Positions 42,926-51,566 of a stretch of DNA of 64,000 nt are shown in pieces. Both the position numbers and the translations under genes were made by a program. The stretch's first letter is position 1. Every line of letters begins with the position of its first letter. This stretch comes from Actinosynnema sp040640215 (GTDB lineage: Bacteria; Actinomycetota; Actinomycetes; Mycobacteriales; Pseudonocardiaceae), in NCBI RefSeq assembly GCF_040640215.1, contig NZ_JBFABG010000005.1:310001-374000 (forward strand), written 5' to 3'. The notes under the pieces are model-generated. The model ran no database searches, was not told where the DNA came from, and saw nothing but the letters and a program-made list of their open reading frames with translations.

Positions 42926-44490
42926 CGGGCCACCACCGTGCGGGACTGCTCGCGCAGGAACTGCTGCACGTAGTGGACCCCGCCGCCGGCCTTGCCGGAG
43001 CTGCCCGAGCCCTTCCAGCCGCCGAAGGGCTGCACGCCCGGCCACGCGCCGGTCGTCGCGCCCGCCGCGCGGTTCACGTACACCACGCCCGCCTCGATCT
43101 CGGCCAGGAACCGGTCGACCTCGGTGTCGTCCCCGGAGAAGAACCCGGCGGTGAGACCGAAATCGGTGTCGTTGGCCAGCTCCAGCGCCTCGTCCAGCGA
43201 GTCGACCGGCGCGACGGCGACCAGCGGCACGAACAGCTCATCGCGGAACAACCGGTCGTCCGGTGGCAGTCCGGTGACGACGGTCGGTGTGACGAAGTGG
43301 CCGTGTGCCCCGCCTGGACCGGGGGCCGGCACCTCCCCGCCGGCGACCACCCGGCCGTGGGCGCGGGCGTGGTCCACGGCGTCGCGGAACCGGGCCACCG
43401 CGGCGGCGTCGACGACCGGGCCGACGAACACCGCGCGGTCCGTCGGGTCGCCCACCACGAGTTCGGCCGCGCGGGCGGCGAGCTCGGCCAGCAGCGGCTC
43501 GTACACGGCCCGGTCGACGTAGACCCGGGAGCAGGCCGAGCACTTCTGCCCGGAGAACCCGAACGCGGACCGCGTGATGCCGGCGGCGGCCACGGCCAGG
43601 TCGGCGCTGCGGGTGACGATCGCCGGGTTCTTGCCGCCCATCTCGCAGATCACCGGTTTCGGGTACCGGGTGGCGAACGTGCGGTGGACCTCCATGCCGA
43701 CCTGGTAGGACCCGGTGAACGTCAGCCCGTCCACGCCGGGGTGCGCCACCAGCGCGCGGCCGGTCGCGTCGCCGCCGGGCAGCAGGTGCAGCGCGTCGGC
43801 GGGGACACCGGCCTCGCGCAGGCACCCGACCAGCTTCGCGGCGGTGAACGTGCCCTGGGGACTGGGCTTGAGCACGACGGTGTTGCCCGCGACCAGCGCG
43901 CCGCCGGCCGGACCGGCGGCCAGCGCCATCGGGAAGTTGAACGGGCTGATCACGCCCCACACGCCGTACGGGCGCAGGACGCTGCGGGTGTGCTCGCGCT
44001 CGGAGAGCCGCTCCATGTCGAGCTCGAACCCGTCGTGGTCGGCGAACTGGCGGCAGTAGTACCGGATCAGGTCGGCGGACTCCTCGACGTCGCCCAGCGC
44101 CTCCAACCGGTTCTTGCCCACCTCCACGCTCATCAGCGCGGCCAGCTCGTGGACCCGCCCGCTGATCAGGTCGGCGGCGGCGCGCAACACCGCCACCCGC
44201 TCCTGCCACGGCGTCGACGCCCACGGCTTGGCCGCGCGCCGGGCGGCGGTCACCGCGTCGTCCACATCGGACTCGTCGGCGGTGTGCGCGGAGCACAGCA
44301 CGGTCGCGGTGTCACCCGGGCTGGTCACCGCGAACACCGGGCCGCTCGTGCGGGCGGTGCCGCCGACGTCCACCGGGATCGTGGTGCCGAGCCAGGTCTT
44401 GGCGACCCGCAGGCCCCGGTCGTACGCGGCGTGCAGGTCTTCGTTGTCGGCGGTCAGGGTCGCGTAGGTCACGCGGTCGGACGACGTCAT
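42922..44490 (-). CDS. Aldehyde dehydrogenase, RocA/P5C-dehydrogenase-like
   Basis: 522 residues. ALDH blocks: WGVISPFNFPMALAAGP, NTVVLKPSPQGTFTAAKLV, the Glu in VICEMGGKNPAIVT, and the catalytic Cys317 in FGFSGQKCSACSR. VICEMGGKNP and FSGQKCSA are characteristic of glutamate-semialdehyde (P5C) dehydrogenases, so an amino-acid semialdehyde is the likely substrate. It is first of a coupled trio with two omega-aminotransferases, which would make that semialdehyde. GGGGA precedes the ATG. Confidence 0.9.
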   Translation of the reverse strand: MTSSDRVTYATLTADNEDLHAAYDRGLRVAKTWLGTTIPVDVGGTARTSGPVFAVTSPGDTATVLCSAHTADESDVDDAVTAARRAAKPWASTPWQERVAVLRAAADLISGRVHELAALMSVEVGKNRLEALGDVEESADLIRYYCRQFADHDGFELDMERLSEREHTRSVLRPYGVWGVISPFNFPMALAAGPAGGALVAGNTVVLKPSPQGTFTAAKLVGCLREAGVPADALHLLPGGDATGRALVAHPGVDGLTFTGSYQVGMEVHRTFATRYPKPVICEMGGKNPAIVTRSADLAVAAAGITRSAFGFSGQKCSACSRVYVDRAVYEPLLAELAARAAELVVGDPTDRAVFVGPVVDAAAVARFRDAVDHARAHGRVVAGGEVPAPGPGGAHGHFVTPTVVTGLPPDDRLFRDELFVPLVAVAPVDSLDEALELANDTDFGLTAGFFSGDDTEVDRFLAEIEAGVVYVNRAAGATTGAWPGVQPFGGWKGSGSSGKAGGGVHYVQQFLREQSRTVVAR

Positions 44491-44723
44491 CGCTGTTTCC
44501 CCTTCAGGGCAAGGTGAAGGACGCCCACCGGGCGGCGGGCGGAGAAACGGGGACATGACGTCAGAGGGAGGTCCAGCCGCCCAGCGCACGCGGCAGGAGC
44601 AGACGCCGTTCGCTGAAGGGCCCCATCGGTCGACTCCACGGTTGCGGACTGCGGTGCGGCGCACCTTCCGGCGTGCCGCTCTCTCGGTGTTTTGTCTACC
44701 CGACCCGATCGGCCGGGCGCAAC

Positions 44724-44764
44724 CCTCCGCGCCGCCGGGTCGGACCGGCCCGGCGGCGCGGAGG
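44724..44764. other. 16-bp perfect hairpin in the 44.49-44.91 kb divergent gap
   Basis: CCTCCGCGCCGCCGGG (44724-44739) pairs with 44749-44764 around a 9-nt loop. A second stem follows: GCCCGAGT (44780-44787) with ACTCGGGC (44824-44831). The 423-nt gap separates divergent genes, so these stems end neither of them. They may belong to a small transcript or a folded leader of the secreted protein gene. No open frame is convincing here. Confidence 0.6.
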
Positions 44765-44913
44765 CCGGGCGGATCACCCGCCCGAGTGACCGGCCACGCG
44801 CCGCAAGGCCACTCGGCCGGGTGACTCGGGCACTACCCCGGCCGGTGGTGGGAACTCTCGGCGGACAGCGGTCCACGCGATCCCGTGGCACCCGTCGATC
44901 CGAGGGGGTCCGA

Positions 44914-45441
44914 ATGAACACCCGCGTCCTGGTCGCCGTGCTCGCCTGCGCGGCGGCCACCCAGATGTCGGTCGCGCAGATGCCGGTCGCGCACGCCGAC
45001 GCGTCCGCCGTGTCGGCCGCGTGCGGCACGACCCCGGAGGACCGCGTGACCTCGCGCGGCGAAACCCAGGCGCGGTCGCAGTCCTGGCTGGACGAGCGGG
45101 TGCCGTACAGCCAGAGCGCCTGCCACCGCAACCAGTTCGGCGACTACCGGACCGACTGCTCCGGCTACGTCTCGATGGCGTGGGGCCTGAACCACTCCCG
45201 CACCACCACCACGCTGCGCGAGGTGGGCACCGAGGTGCCGCGCGCCGACCTGCGCGCCGGTGACGCCCTCGTGAACGACGGGCACGCGGCGTTGTTCATC
45301 CGCTGGGCGGACGACGCCAAGACGGAACCGGTCATGCGCGAGCAGACCGGGCCGGACGGCGAACTCCCCGTCGAGCGCAAGTGGACGGCGGGCCGCCTCG
45401 ACACCTACACCCCGTTGCGCTACAACAAGATCGTCGAGTAA
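44914..45441 (+). CDS. Secreted NlpC/P60-like cysteine hydrolase
   Basis: 175 residues. The signal peptide (MNTRVLVAVLACAAATQM, ending AHA) exports it. The catalytic Cys is in TDCSGYVSMAWGL and the His in VNDGHAALFIRW, the pair expected for NlpC/P60-type amidases that cut peptidoglycan stem peptides. The protein is short and lacks SH3 or LysM anchors. The region between (VPRADLRAGDALV) matches the usual CHAP/NlpC spacing. GAGGGGG lies eight bases before the ATG. Confidence 0.85.
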   Translation: MNTRVLVAVLACAAATQMSVAQMPVAHADASAVSAACGTTPEDRVTSRGETQARSQSWLDERVPYSQSACHRNQFGDYRTDCSGYVSMAWGLNHSRTTTTLREVGTEVPRADLRAGDALVNDGHAALFIRWADDAKTEPVMREQTGPDGELPVERKWTAGRLDTYTPLRYNKIVE

Positions 45442-45633
45442 GGGGTGCCACGCGACTCGTGGAACGGCCGGCTGTGACGACGCGGTGGGGTAGGTGATCT
45501 CGCCGCCCCGCTCACCGGCCGCGCCACCCGCCTCATCCGCCGTTTTGCCACGATGTGGAAGAGCGGAGCGTAGACGAGGAAAATATCCCCTGGTCAGAGG
45601 CATTTCCATGATGCGGGAAGCATCGGGGCGCGG

Positions 45634-45663
45634 TTGACGGGGTCCCGTCGGCGTCCCTAGCGT
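45634..45663 (+). promoter_or_regulatory. Promoter of the sulfur operon leader
   Basis: TTGACG (45634-45639), 18-nt spacer, TAGCGT (45658-45663). The -10 box ends 7 nt before the leader-peptide ATG at 45671, so the mRNA should begin at or next to that ATG and be leaderless. Confidence 0.6.
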
Positions 45664-45670
45664 TCCCGGC

Positions 45671-45748
45671 ATGAGGCTGCCCCGGCTGACCACGCGTCAG
45701 CACGTCGACCTGCTCCGGGTCGCCAGCGCGCTGTGTCTGCCTCGCTGA
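45671..45748 (+). CDS. Cys-containing leader peptide of the sulfur operon
   Basis: 25 codons, MRLPRLTTRQHVD followed by LLRVASALCLPR. Actinobacterial sulfur and cysteine operons are often preceded by tiny frames ending in LxRVxSALC-like sequence, annotated as putative leader peptides. Translation past the cysteine codon is thought to report cysteine supply. It lies 122 nt upstream of the SsuA-like gene, and no Shine-Dalgarno sequence is needed because the promoter is leaderless. The identification rests on the motif plus position. Confidence 0.8.
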   Translation: MRLPRLTTRQHVDLLRVASALCLPR

Positions 45749-45870
45749 GCGACACCCCCTTCCTGCTCCGGCCGACAGACCGCGCCCGACCTCGGGTCCG
45801 CGGCATCCCGGCAACCCCTTTCCCTTCCCCGCACCAGGTTCTCCCGTGACAAGGAGTGGCAGGCACACTC

Positions 45871-46887
45871 ATGGGTTTTTTCGCGCACTCCCAAGCTTCC
45901 CGGGCCGCCGCGCTCGGTGTCACCGCCCTGCTCACGGCCGCGCTGGCGGCGTGCGGCGGCCAGGCGGACGCCGGTTCCGGGCAGATCGTGGTCAAGCTGG
46001 TCGACCCCGGCAACTACGGACCGCTCGCCTACGCCAAGAAGAACAACAGCTTCGACGGCCCGCTGGCCGAGCTGAACGCCAGGGTCGAGTGGGGCGGCAC
46101 GTACGCGTCGTTCACCGCGACCACCGACGCGATCCACTCCGGCGCGGTCAACTTCGCCGAGGGTGCCTTCTCCCCCGCCCTCGGCTACCTCGCCACGTCC
46201 GACGACATCAAGGTCGTCGCGGTGAAGGACGTGGTGACCGACCCGCGCGCCGGTGCGGGCGACGGGCTGATCGTGCCGCCGGACAGCCCGATCAAGTCCG
46301 TCCAGGACCTGCGCGGCAAGCGGGTCGCGGTGAACAAGGCGGGGCGCGGCGAGTACCTGCTCCTGCTCGCGCTGAAGGAGGCGGGCATCCCCGCCGACCA
46401 GGTGCAGCGCGTCTACCTGCAACAGGACCAGGCAGCGTCGGCGTTCACCAGCGGCCAGGTCGACGCGTGGGTGGCGATCGTGCGGGCGTTCCCGCAGGCG
46501 GTGGCCAAGGGCGCGCGGGTGGTGTTCCGCGGGCGGGACCTCCCCTCGGACGACCTGAACATGTTCGTCGCCCGCACCGACCTGCTCGCCCGGAACCCCG
46601 AGGTGGTCCGCACCCTCGTCCGGGTCCTGTCCGGACTGGACGAGAAGGAGAAGGCGGAACCGGAGGCGTTCCAGAACGTCTTCACCGACCAGGGACCGGC
46701 GGCGGCGACCGGGCTGCAACTGGAGAACAACATCGCCATCGGCCGCTACGACAACGTGCTGCGGCTGCCGCAGCCCGCCGACGAGGCCCGGTTGACCGGC
46801 GTGTCCACGGTCTTCACCGAGAACAAGGTGCTGCCGGAGAACCCCGACCCGAAAACGGTCTTCCACGACTGGGGCGGGGCGAAGTGA
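45871..46887 (+). CDS. Sulfonate-type ABC binding lipoprotein (SsuA-like)
   Basis: 338 residues. The signal ends in LAACGG (lipidated Cys). The mature part is an NMT1/SsuA-like two-lobe binder (VWGGTYASFTATTD-type ligand loop reads EWGGTYASFTATTDAIHSGAVNFAEG, then DLRGKRVAVNKAGRGEYLLLLAL and SGQVDAWVAI). It captures an organic sulfur compound outside the membrane for the SsuC/SsuB homologues encoded next. ATG at 45871, with AAGGAG 14 bases and AGG nine bases upstream. A GTG at 45856 overlaps that site and is less likely. The stop overlaps the permease GTG (GTGA). Confidence 0.88.
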   Translation: MGFFAHSQASRAAALGVTALLTAALAACGGQADAGSGQIVVKLVDPGNYGPLAYAKKNNSFDGPLAELNARVEWGGTYASFTATTDAIHSGAVNFAEGAFSPALGYLATSDDIKVVAVKDVVTDPRAGAGDGLIVPPDSPIKSVQDLRGKRVAVNKAGRGEYLLLLALKEAGIPADQVQRVYLQQDQAASAFTSGQVDAWVAIVRAFPQAVAKGARVVFRGRDLPSDDLNMFVARTDLLARNPEVVRTLVRVLSGLDEKEKAEPEAFQNVFTDQGPAAATGLQLENNIAIGRYDNVLRLPQPADEARLTGVSTVFTENKVLPENPDPKTVFHDWGGAK

Positions 46888-47729
46888 CCGTCACGGTGGA
46901 CCGCGCCGCCCCGGCGGTGCCCGGGTTGGAGGTGCCCCAGTTCCTCGGGACCAAGACCCGCAACCGGTGGTCGTCGCTCGCGCTGCGGGTCAGCGTGCCG
47001 GCGCTGATCCTGGTGGCGTGGTGGTACACGACCACGCACGGCCTGGTGTCGACCGAGGTCCTGGCCTCTCCCGGGCAGGTGGTGCGGGCGTTCTGGGAAC
47101 TGGTGGAGACCGGCCAGCTCTGGGAGTACGGGCTCGCGTCGTTCCGGCGCGCCGGGCTCGGCGTCGGCATCGGGGTGGGCATCGCGCTGGTGCTCGGCCT
47201 GGTCAGCGGGTTGACCAGGCTCGGTGAAGAGCTGGTCGACGCGACCGTGCAGATCGTGCGCGTGGTGCCGTTCCTGGCCCTGGTGCCGCTGTTCATCTCG
47301 TGGTTCGGCGTCGACGAGGCGTTCAAGGTGGCCCTGATCGCGGTGTCCTCCGCCTCGCCGATGTACGCCTACACCTACCTGGGCGTGCGGTCGGTGGACC
47401 GCAAGGTGGTCGAGGCGGTGCGCGGGTTCGGGTTGACCGGCTTCCGGCTGGCCGTCGGCGTGATCGTGCCGAGCGCGCTGCCGAACATCCTGATGGCGCT
47501 GCGGATCTGCCTGGGCATCAGCCTGGTCGGGTTGATCGCGGCCGAGCAGGTCGGGGCCACCGAGGGCATCGGCTACCTGGTCACCCTCGCGCAGCAGTAC
47601 TACCGCAACGACTACATGGTGCTGTGCATCGTGATCTACGCGCTGATCGGGATCGGGGTGGACCTGGTGATCAGGTTGGTGGAGCGGACCACCATGCCGT
47701 GGCTGCGGCACGGGACGGCGGGCGCATGA
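46884..47729 (+). CDS. Sulfonate-type ABC permease (SsuC-like)
   Basis: 281 residues with about six membrane helices. It has the BPD_transp_1 EAA loop reading VEAVRGFGLTGFRLAVGVIVPSALPNILMALR, as in SsuC and TauC, and an upstream membrane stretch VPFLALVPLFISWFGV. GTG start at 46884 overlapping the binding-protein gene. Inner-membrane channel of the importer. Confidence 0.93.
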   Translation: MTVTVDRAAPAVPGLEVPQFLGTKTRNRWSSLALRVSVPALILVAWWYTTTHGLVSTEVLASPGQVVRAFWELVETGQLWEYGLASFRRAGLGVGIGVGIALVLGLVSGLTRLGEELVDATVQIVRVVPFLALVPLFISWFGVDEAFKVALIAVSSASPMYAYTYLGVRSVDRKVVEAVRGFGLTGFRLAVGVIVPSALPNILMALRICLGISLVGLIAAEQVGATEGIGYLVTLAQQYYRNDYMVLCIVIYALIGIGVDLVIRLVERTTMPWLRHGTAGA

Positions 47730-48463
47730 GCGACGCCGTGGTGCGGTTGCGCGGCATCCGCAAGAGCTTCGGTGCCACCCGGGTCCTGGACGGGATCGAC
47801 CTGGACATCGCGCCGGGCGAGTTCGTCGCGCTGCTCGGGCCGAGCGGCACCGGCAAGACCACCCTGCTGCGGCTGCTGTCCGGGTTGCAGCGCGCCGACG
47901 CCGGCACCGTGCTGGTGCCGCGCGTGCGGACGGTGGTGTACCAGGAGCCGCGCCTGGTGCAGGCCCGCCGGGTGCTCGCGAACGTGACGATCGGGCAGCG
48001 CGGCAAGGCCGCTCGCGGTCCCGGGCTCGCGGCGCTGGCCGAGGTCGGGCTCGCGGACAAGGCGCGGAGCTGGCCCGCCACGCTGTCCGGCGGCGAGGCG
48101 CAGCGGGTCGCGCTGGCCCGCGCCCTGGTCCGGCAGCCGGAACTGCTGCTGCTCGACGAGCCGTTCGCCGCGCTGGACGCGCTGACCCGCTTGCAGATGC
48201 AGGAACTCGTCGCCGAGCTGTGCGCCCGGCACCGCCCGGCGGTGCTGCTGGTGACCCACGACGTCGACGAGGCGCTGTTGTTGGCCGACCGCGCGATCGT
48301 GCTGCGGGACGGCGGTTTCGCCCTCGACCGCCGGATCGACGTCGACCGGCCGCGCGACCGCGACGACCGCGCCGTGATCGCGCACCGCAAGGACTACCTC
48401 GCCGCGCTCGGGGTCTCCCCCGACCGCTCTCCCAGGAGCACTCATGAGCACACCGACGCTTGA
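47726..48463 (+). CDS. Sulfonate-type ABC ATPase (SsuB-like)
   Basis: 245 residues. Walker A GPSGTGKTTLLRLL, signature LSGGEAQRVALARALV, Walker B LLLLDEPFAALDALTR and switch His in LLVTHDVDEALLL, the SsuB/TauB arrangement. It energises the permease encoded just upstream (ATGA overlap). Its 3' end overlaps the desulfinase-like gene by 20 nt. Confidence 0.94.
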   Translation: MSDAVVRLRGIRKSFGATRVLDGIDLDIAPGEFVALLGPSGTGKTTLLRLLSGLQRADAGTVLVPRVRTVVYQEPRLVQARRVLANVTIGQRGKAARGPGLAALAEVGLADKARSWPATLSGGEAQRVALARALVRQPELLLLDEPFAALDALTRLQMQELVAELCARHRPAVLLVTHDVDEALLLADRAIVLRDGGFALDRRIDVDRPRDRDDRAVIAHRKDYLAALGVSPDRSPRSTHEHTDA

Positions 48464-49466
48464 GAACCGGATCTGGTACACCCGCTGCCCGGTGCCCACC
48501 GCGAGCGGCCTGGCCCACCACCTGGGCTGGCTGGCCGAGGAGTTCGCGGCCGACGGCCTGGACGTGGGCGTGTTGCAGGACGCGCCGCCGGACATCGCCG
48601 CCCGGCACTTCGACCACCGGCTGGTCGGCCTGTTCCGCGAGGGCGGCAACGTCCCGGCGCTGGTCGCGAAGTCCGAAGGCGCGCCGACCCGGCTGATCGG
48701 GCTGACCTGGATCGACGAGTCGCAGGCGATCGTGGTCCGGCCGGACTCCGGCATCACCGCGCCCGGACACCTGGCGGGCCGGCGGGTCGCGCTGCCCGCG
48801 TTCGCCGCCGACCGGGCCCGCAGCTTCCCCCGGGCGATGGCGCTGCACGGGTTCGCCGGCGCGCTGGGCACCGCCGGGCTGACCACCGCGGACGTCACCT
48901 TCGTCGAGGTGGCGACCGGGCAGGGCGACGTGGGTCGCGGTGCCCCGGGCGGCGGCTCGCTGTTCGGCATCGAGGCGCTGGCCGCCGGCGACGTCGACGC
49001 CGTCTACGTCAAGGGTGCCCAGGCCGCCGAGCAGGCCGCGGCGCACGGGCTGGTGGTCGGGGTCGACCTGGACTCGTTCGCCGACCGGCGGCACCGGGTG
49101 AACAACGGCACGCCGCGACCGATCACCGTGCACGAGCAGATCCTGGCCGAGCGGCCGGACCTGGTGGTCCGCTTCCTGGTCCGGACGCTGCGCGCGGCGG
49201 ACTGGGCGGCGGACAACCTGGACCGGGTGCGCGAGATCCTGGCCCGGGAGACCCGGTCCGGCCCGGCCGGCGTCGCCGCCGCCTACCGGGACGGGTTCCA
49301 CCGGGCGCTGCACCCCGACCTGTCCGAGGAGCGGCTGGACCTGCTCGCCCACCAGAAGGACTTCCTGCTGTCGCAAGGGTTCCTCGCCCGCGACGTGGAC
49401 GTCCGGGCGTGGGCCGCACCCGAGCCGCTGGCCGAGGCCCGCGCGCTGGTGGCGGGTGCGCGATGA
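48444..49466 (+). CDS. DszB-like sulfinate desulfinase / SsuA-fold enzyme without signal peptide
   Basis: 340 residues and no export signal, so cytoplasmic despite the substrate-binding-protein fold. DszB (2'-hydroxybiphenyl-2-sulfinate desulfinase) uses Cys27, His60 and Arg70. Here RIWYTRCPVPTASGLA gives Cys15, and HFDHRLVGLFREGGNVP gives His55 and Arg65. The ten-residue His-Arg spacing and the GG-x-x-P that follows are as in DszB, and ITAPGHLAGRRVALPA and DVDAVYVKGAQA also correspond. The DszB sequence was compared from memory. Expected reaction: release of sulfite from an aryl or alkyl sulfinate. Coupled to the ATPase gene and to the monooxygenase gene (ATGA at 49463). Confidence 0.75.
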   Translation: MSTPTLENRIWYTRCPVPTASGLAHHLGWLAEEFAADGLDVGVLQDAPPDIAARHFDHRLVGLFREGGNVPALVAKSEGAPTRLIGLTWIDESQAIVVRPDSGITAPGHLAGRRVALPAFAADRARSFPRAMALHGFAGALGTAGLTTADVTFVEVATGQGDVGRGAPGGGSLFGIEALAAGDVDAVYVKGAQAAEQAAAHGLVVGVDLDSFADRRHRVNNGTPRPITVHEQILAERPDLVVRFLVRTLRAADWAADNLDRVREILARETRSGPAGVAAAYRDGFHRALHPDLSEERLDLLAHQKDFLLSQGFLARDVDVRAWAAPEPLAEARALVAGAR

Positions 49467-50377
49467 CCGCACCCCGGATCATCTGGACCGTCCCCACCCG
49501 GGGCGACGGTCGCGGGAACCGCTCGCGCGGCTGGGGTTCCGCGCCGCCGCTGCCACCGTCCATCCGGGACGGTCGGGCCGGCGGACCGGCGTTCACCCCG
49601 TTCGACTACCTGCACCAGGTCTCCCGGGCCGCCGAACTGGGCGGGCTCGGCGGCGTGTACGTGCCCTACGACCCGCTCGGCGAGGAGTCGCTGGTGGTGT
49701 CCGGCTCGCTCGGCCGCGACAGCAGGTTCCTGGAGGTGGTGGCCGGGTTCCCGGCGGGGATCGCCACCCCGGTCTACGCGGCGAAGCTGTCCGCGACGCT
49801 GCAACGGGCGTTCGGCGGGCGGCTGGCCTGGCGGCTGGAGGTCGACCTGGACGAGGGCGTCCAGCGCACCCAGGGCGACTTCGTCACCGGCACCGACCGG
49901 TACGCGCGGGCCGCGGAGTTCCTGACCGTCGCGAAAGCGGTGTGGCACGGGCGGGACGTGGACTTCACCGGCCGGTTCTACGAGGTCGTCAAGGGCGGTT
50001 TCACCGGGCCGCTGGCCGGTCTGCCGTTCCCGGCGGTCTACCTGTCCGGCACGTCGGACGAGGCGCTGGCCCTGTCCGCCGAGCACGCCGACGTGCACGT
50101 CTTCGACCTCGCCCCGGACGACGAGCTGGACCGGGACCTCGCCCGGCTCGACGGGCGGGTCCGGCGGGCGTTGCAGGCCACCGTGCACACCCGCGAGGAG
50201 GAGTCGGAGCTGACCGGCGCACCGGGTCTGCGCGGCACGTACGCACAGGTGGCAGATCAGATTTCGGCGTACGCCGAGCGGGGGTTCGACACCTTCTTCC
50301 TGGCCGCCGAACCCCGGCTGGAAGAAGCGCTGCGGATCGCGCAGCACGTGCGTCCGCTGCTCGCGGGAAGGGCATGA
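49463..50377 (+). CDS. LLM-class flavin monooxygenase, short SsuD/DszA-related form
   Basis: 304 residues, a bacterial-luciferase-like TIM barrel. Segments YLHQVSRAAELGGLGGVYVPYDPLGEESLVV, DRYARAAEFLTVAKAVWHGRDVDFTGRFY and GLPFPAVYLSGTSDEALALSAEHADVH are typical of FMNH2-dependent sulfonate oxygenases. It is shorter than SsuD (about 380) and begins with a Gly/Arg-rich lead. Partner to the full-length SsuD-like enzyme encoded 1 nt downstream. A flavin reductase is not in the cluster and must be supplied elsewhere. Confidence 0.85.
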   Translation: MTAPRIIWTVPTRGDGRGNRSRGWGSAPPLPPSIRDGRAGGPAFTPFDYLHQVSRAAELGGLGGVYVPYDPLGEESLVVSGSLGRDSRFLEVVAGFPAGIATPVYAAKLSATLQRAFGGRLAWRLEVDLDEGVQRTQGDFVTGTDRYARAAEFLTVAKAVWHGRDVDFTGRFYEVVKGGFTGPLAGLPFPAVYLSGTSDEALALSAEHADVHVFDLAPDDELDRDLARLDGRVRRALQATVHTREEESELTGAPGLRGTYAQVADQISAYAERGFDTFFLAAEPRLEEALRIAQHVRPLLAGRA

Positions 50378-50378
50378 C

Positions 50379-51533
50379 ATGGCGATCGACATCTGGTGGC
50401 GGATCGGGATGGCGGGCGACCCGAGTTCGCTGCGCACCGCGCACCGCCAGTCCCGCGGCGACTGGGCCCCACCGGGGCCGGACAGCATCACGCCGGGGCT
50501 GCGCGCGGGCGAGCCGGACGGCTACGGCCTGCTCGACTACCTGGCCGAGACCGCGCGCGCGGCCGAGGGACTGGGGTTCCACGGCGGGCTGCTGCCCTCG
50601 TTCCCCGGCACCGACGACCCGTGGGCGGTGGCGTCCGCGCTGGCCCGGGAGACCAAGACCTACCGGTTCATGGTCGCGTTCCAGCCGGGCTTCCTCAACC
50701 CGGTGCAGGCCGCGCGGATGACCGCGAGCCTGCACCGCGCCACGGCGGGGCGGGTCACCTACAACATCATCACCGGCGGTGGCGGCCCGCCGCAGTTGTG
50801 GTGGGGCGACAAGGTCGCGCACGACGACCGGTACGCCCGCACCTCGGAGTTCCTGGACGTGCTGCGCGGGGTGTGGGACGGCGGGCCGTTCGACTTCGAC
50901 GGCCGGTTCTACCGGGTGGAGGGCGGCGGGCTGCCCGGTCCGCTCGCCGGGCTGCCGTTCCCCGAGGTGTACTTCTCCGGCTCGTCGCCGGCGGCGATCG
51001 AGGCGGCCGGGCGGCACGCCGACTACTACCTGTCGTGGCTGGAGCCGGTGGAGGCGCTGCGCGCCAAGTTCGACGCGGTCCGCGCGCGCAGCGCGGCACC
51101 GAAGTTCGCGGTCCGGGTGGACGTGCTGGCCCGGGAGACCGCCGAGGAGGCGTGGGCCGACATCGAGCGCGGGTGGCGGCACGTGCGGCCGGAAGCCGTG
51201 CGGGCGCAGCTCTCCCGGGACGGCGGCGACTCGTTCGGCGTGCGCCGGGCCGTCTCCTTCCAGCCCGGGTCGTTCACCGGGTTCCGCGATTTCGAGGTGC
51301 GGCCCAACGTGTTCGCCGGGCTCGCGCTGATGCGGCCCGGTCCGGCGTTCGGCCTGGTCGGCAGCTACGAACAGGTCGCCGAGCGGCTCGACGAGCTGCT
51401 CGACCTCGGTGTCGACTCGTTGATCCTGGCCGGCGGCCCGCACCTGGAGGAGGCGTACCGGGTGGCCGAAGGCGTCCTGCCGCTGCTGAGGGGCAGGCTC
51501 GGGCAGCGCGGGCCGGTGACGGTCGGTGCGTAG
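50379..51533 (+). CDS. FMNH2-dependent alkanesulfonate-type monooxygenase (SsuD-like)
   Basis: 384 residues, the SsuD length. Core signatures: YLAETARAAEGLGFHGGLLPSFPGTDDPW, FMVAFQPGFLNPVQAARMTASLHRATAGRVTYNIITGGG (the SsuD LVALRPS...NLVTG region), DDRYARTSEFLDVLRGVWDG and LPFPEVYFSGSSPAAIEAAGRHADYYL. It cleaves C-S bonds oxidatively to sulfite or sulfinate plus aldehyde. It starts 1 nt after the preceding stop, so they are co-translated. The pair of oxygenases plus a desulfinase resembles the Dsz logic. Confidence 0.9.
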   Translation: MAIDIWWRIGMAGDPSSLRTAHRQSRGDWAPPGPDSITPGLRAGEPDGYGLLDYLAETARAAEGLGFHGGLLPSFPGTDDPWAVASALARETKTYRFMVAFQPGFLNPVQAARMTASLHRATAGRVTYNIITGGGGPPQLWWGDKVAHDDRYARTSEFLDVLRGVWDGGPFDFDGRFYRVEGGGLPGPLAGLPFPEVYFSGSSPAAIEAAGRHADYYLSWLEPVEALRAKFDAVRARSAAPKFAVRVDVLARETAEEAWADIERGWRHVRPEAVRAQLSRDGGDSFGVRRAVSFQPGSFTGFRDFEVRPNVFAGLALMRPGPAFGLVGSYEQVAERLDELLDLGVDSLILAGGPHLEEAYRVAEGVLPLLRGRLGQRGPVTVGA

Positions 51534-51566
51534 GACCGCCGGCGGCCGAGGACCGGGAGGCCGGTG

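Noticed and set aside
40353..44490. Lysine-6-aminotransferase/beta-lactam-type or ectoine cluster
   Set aside because: Neither aminotransferase shows the LAT or EctB signatures, and no cyclase or synthetase is present.
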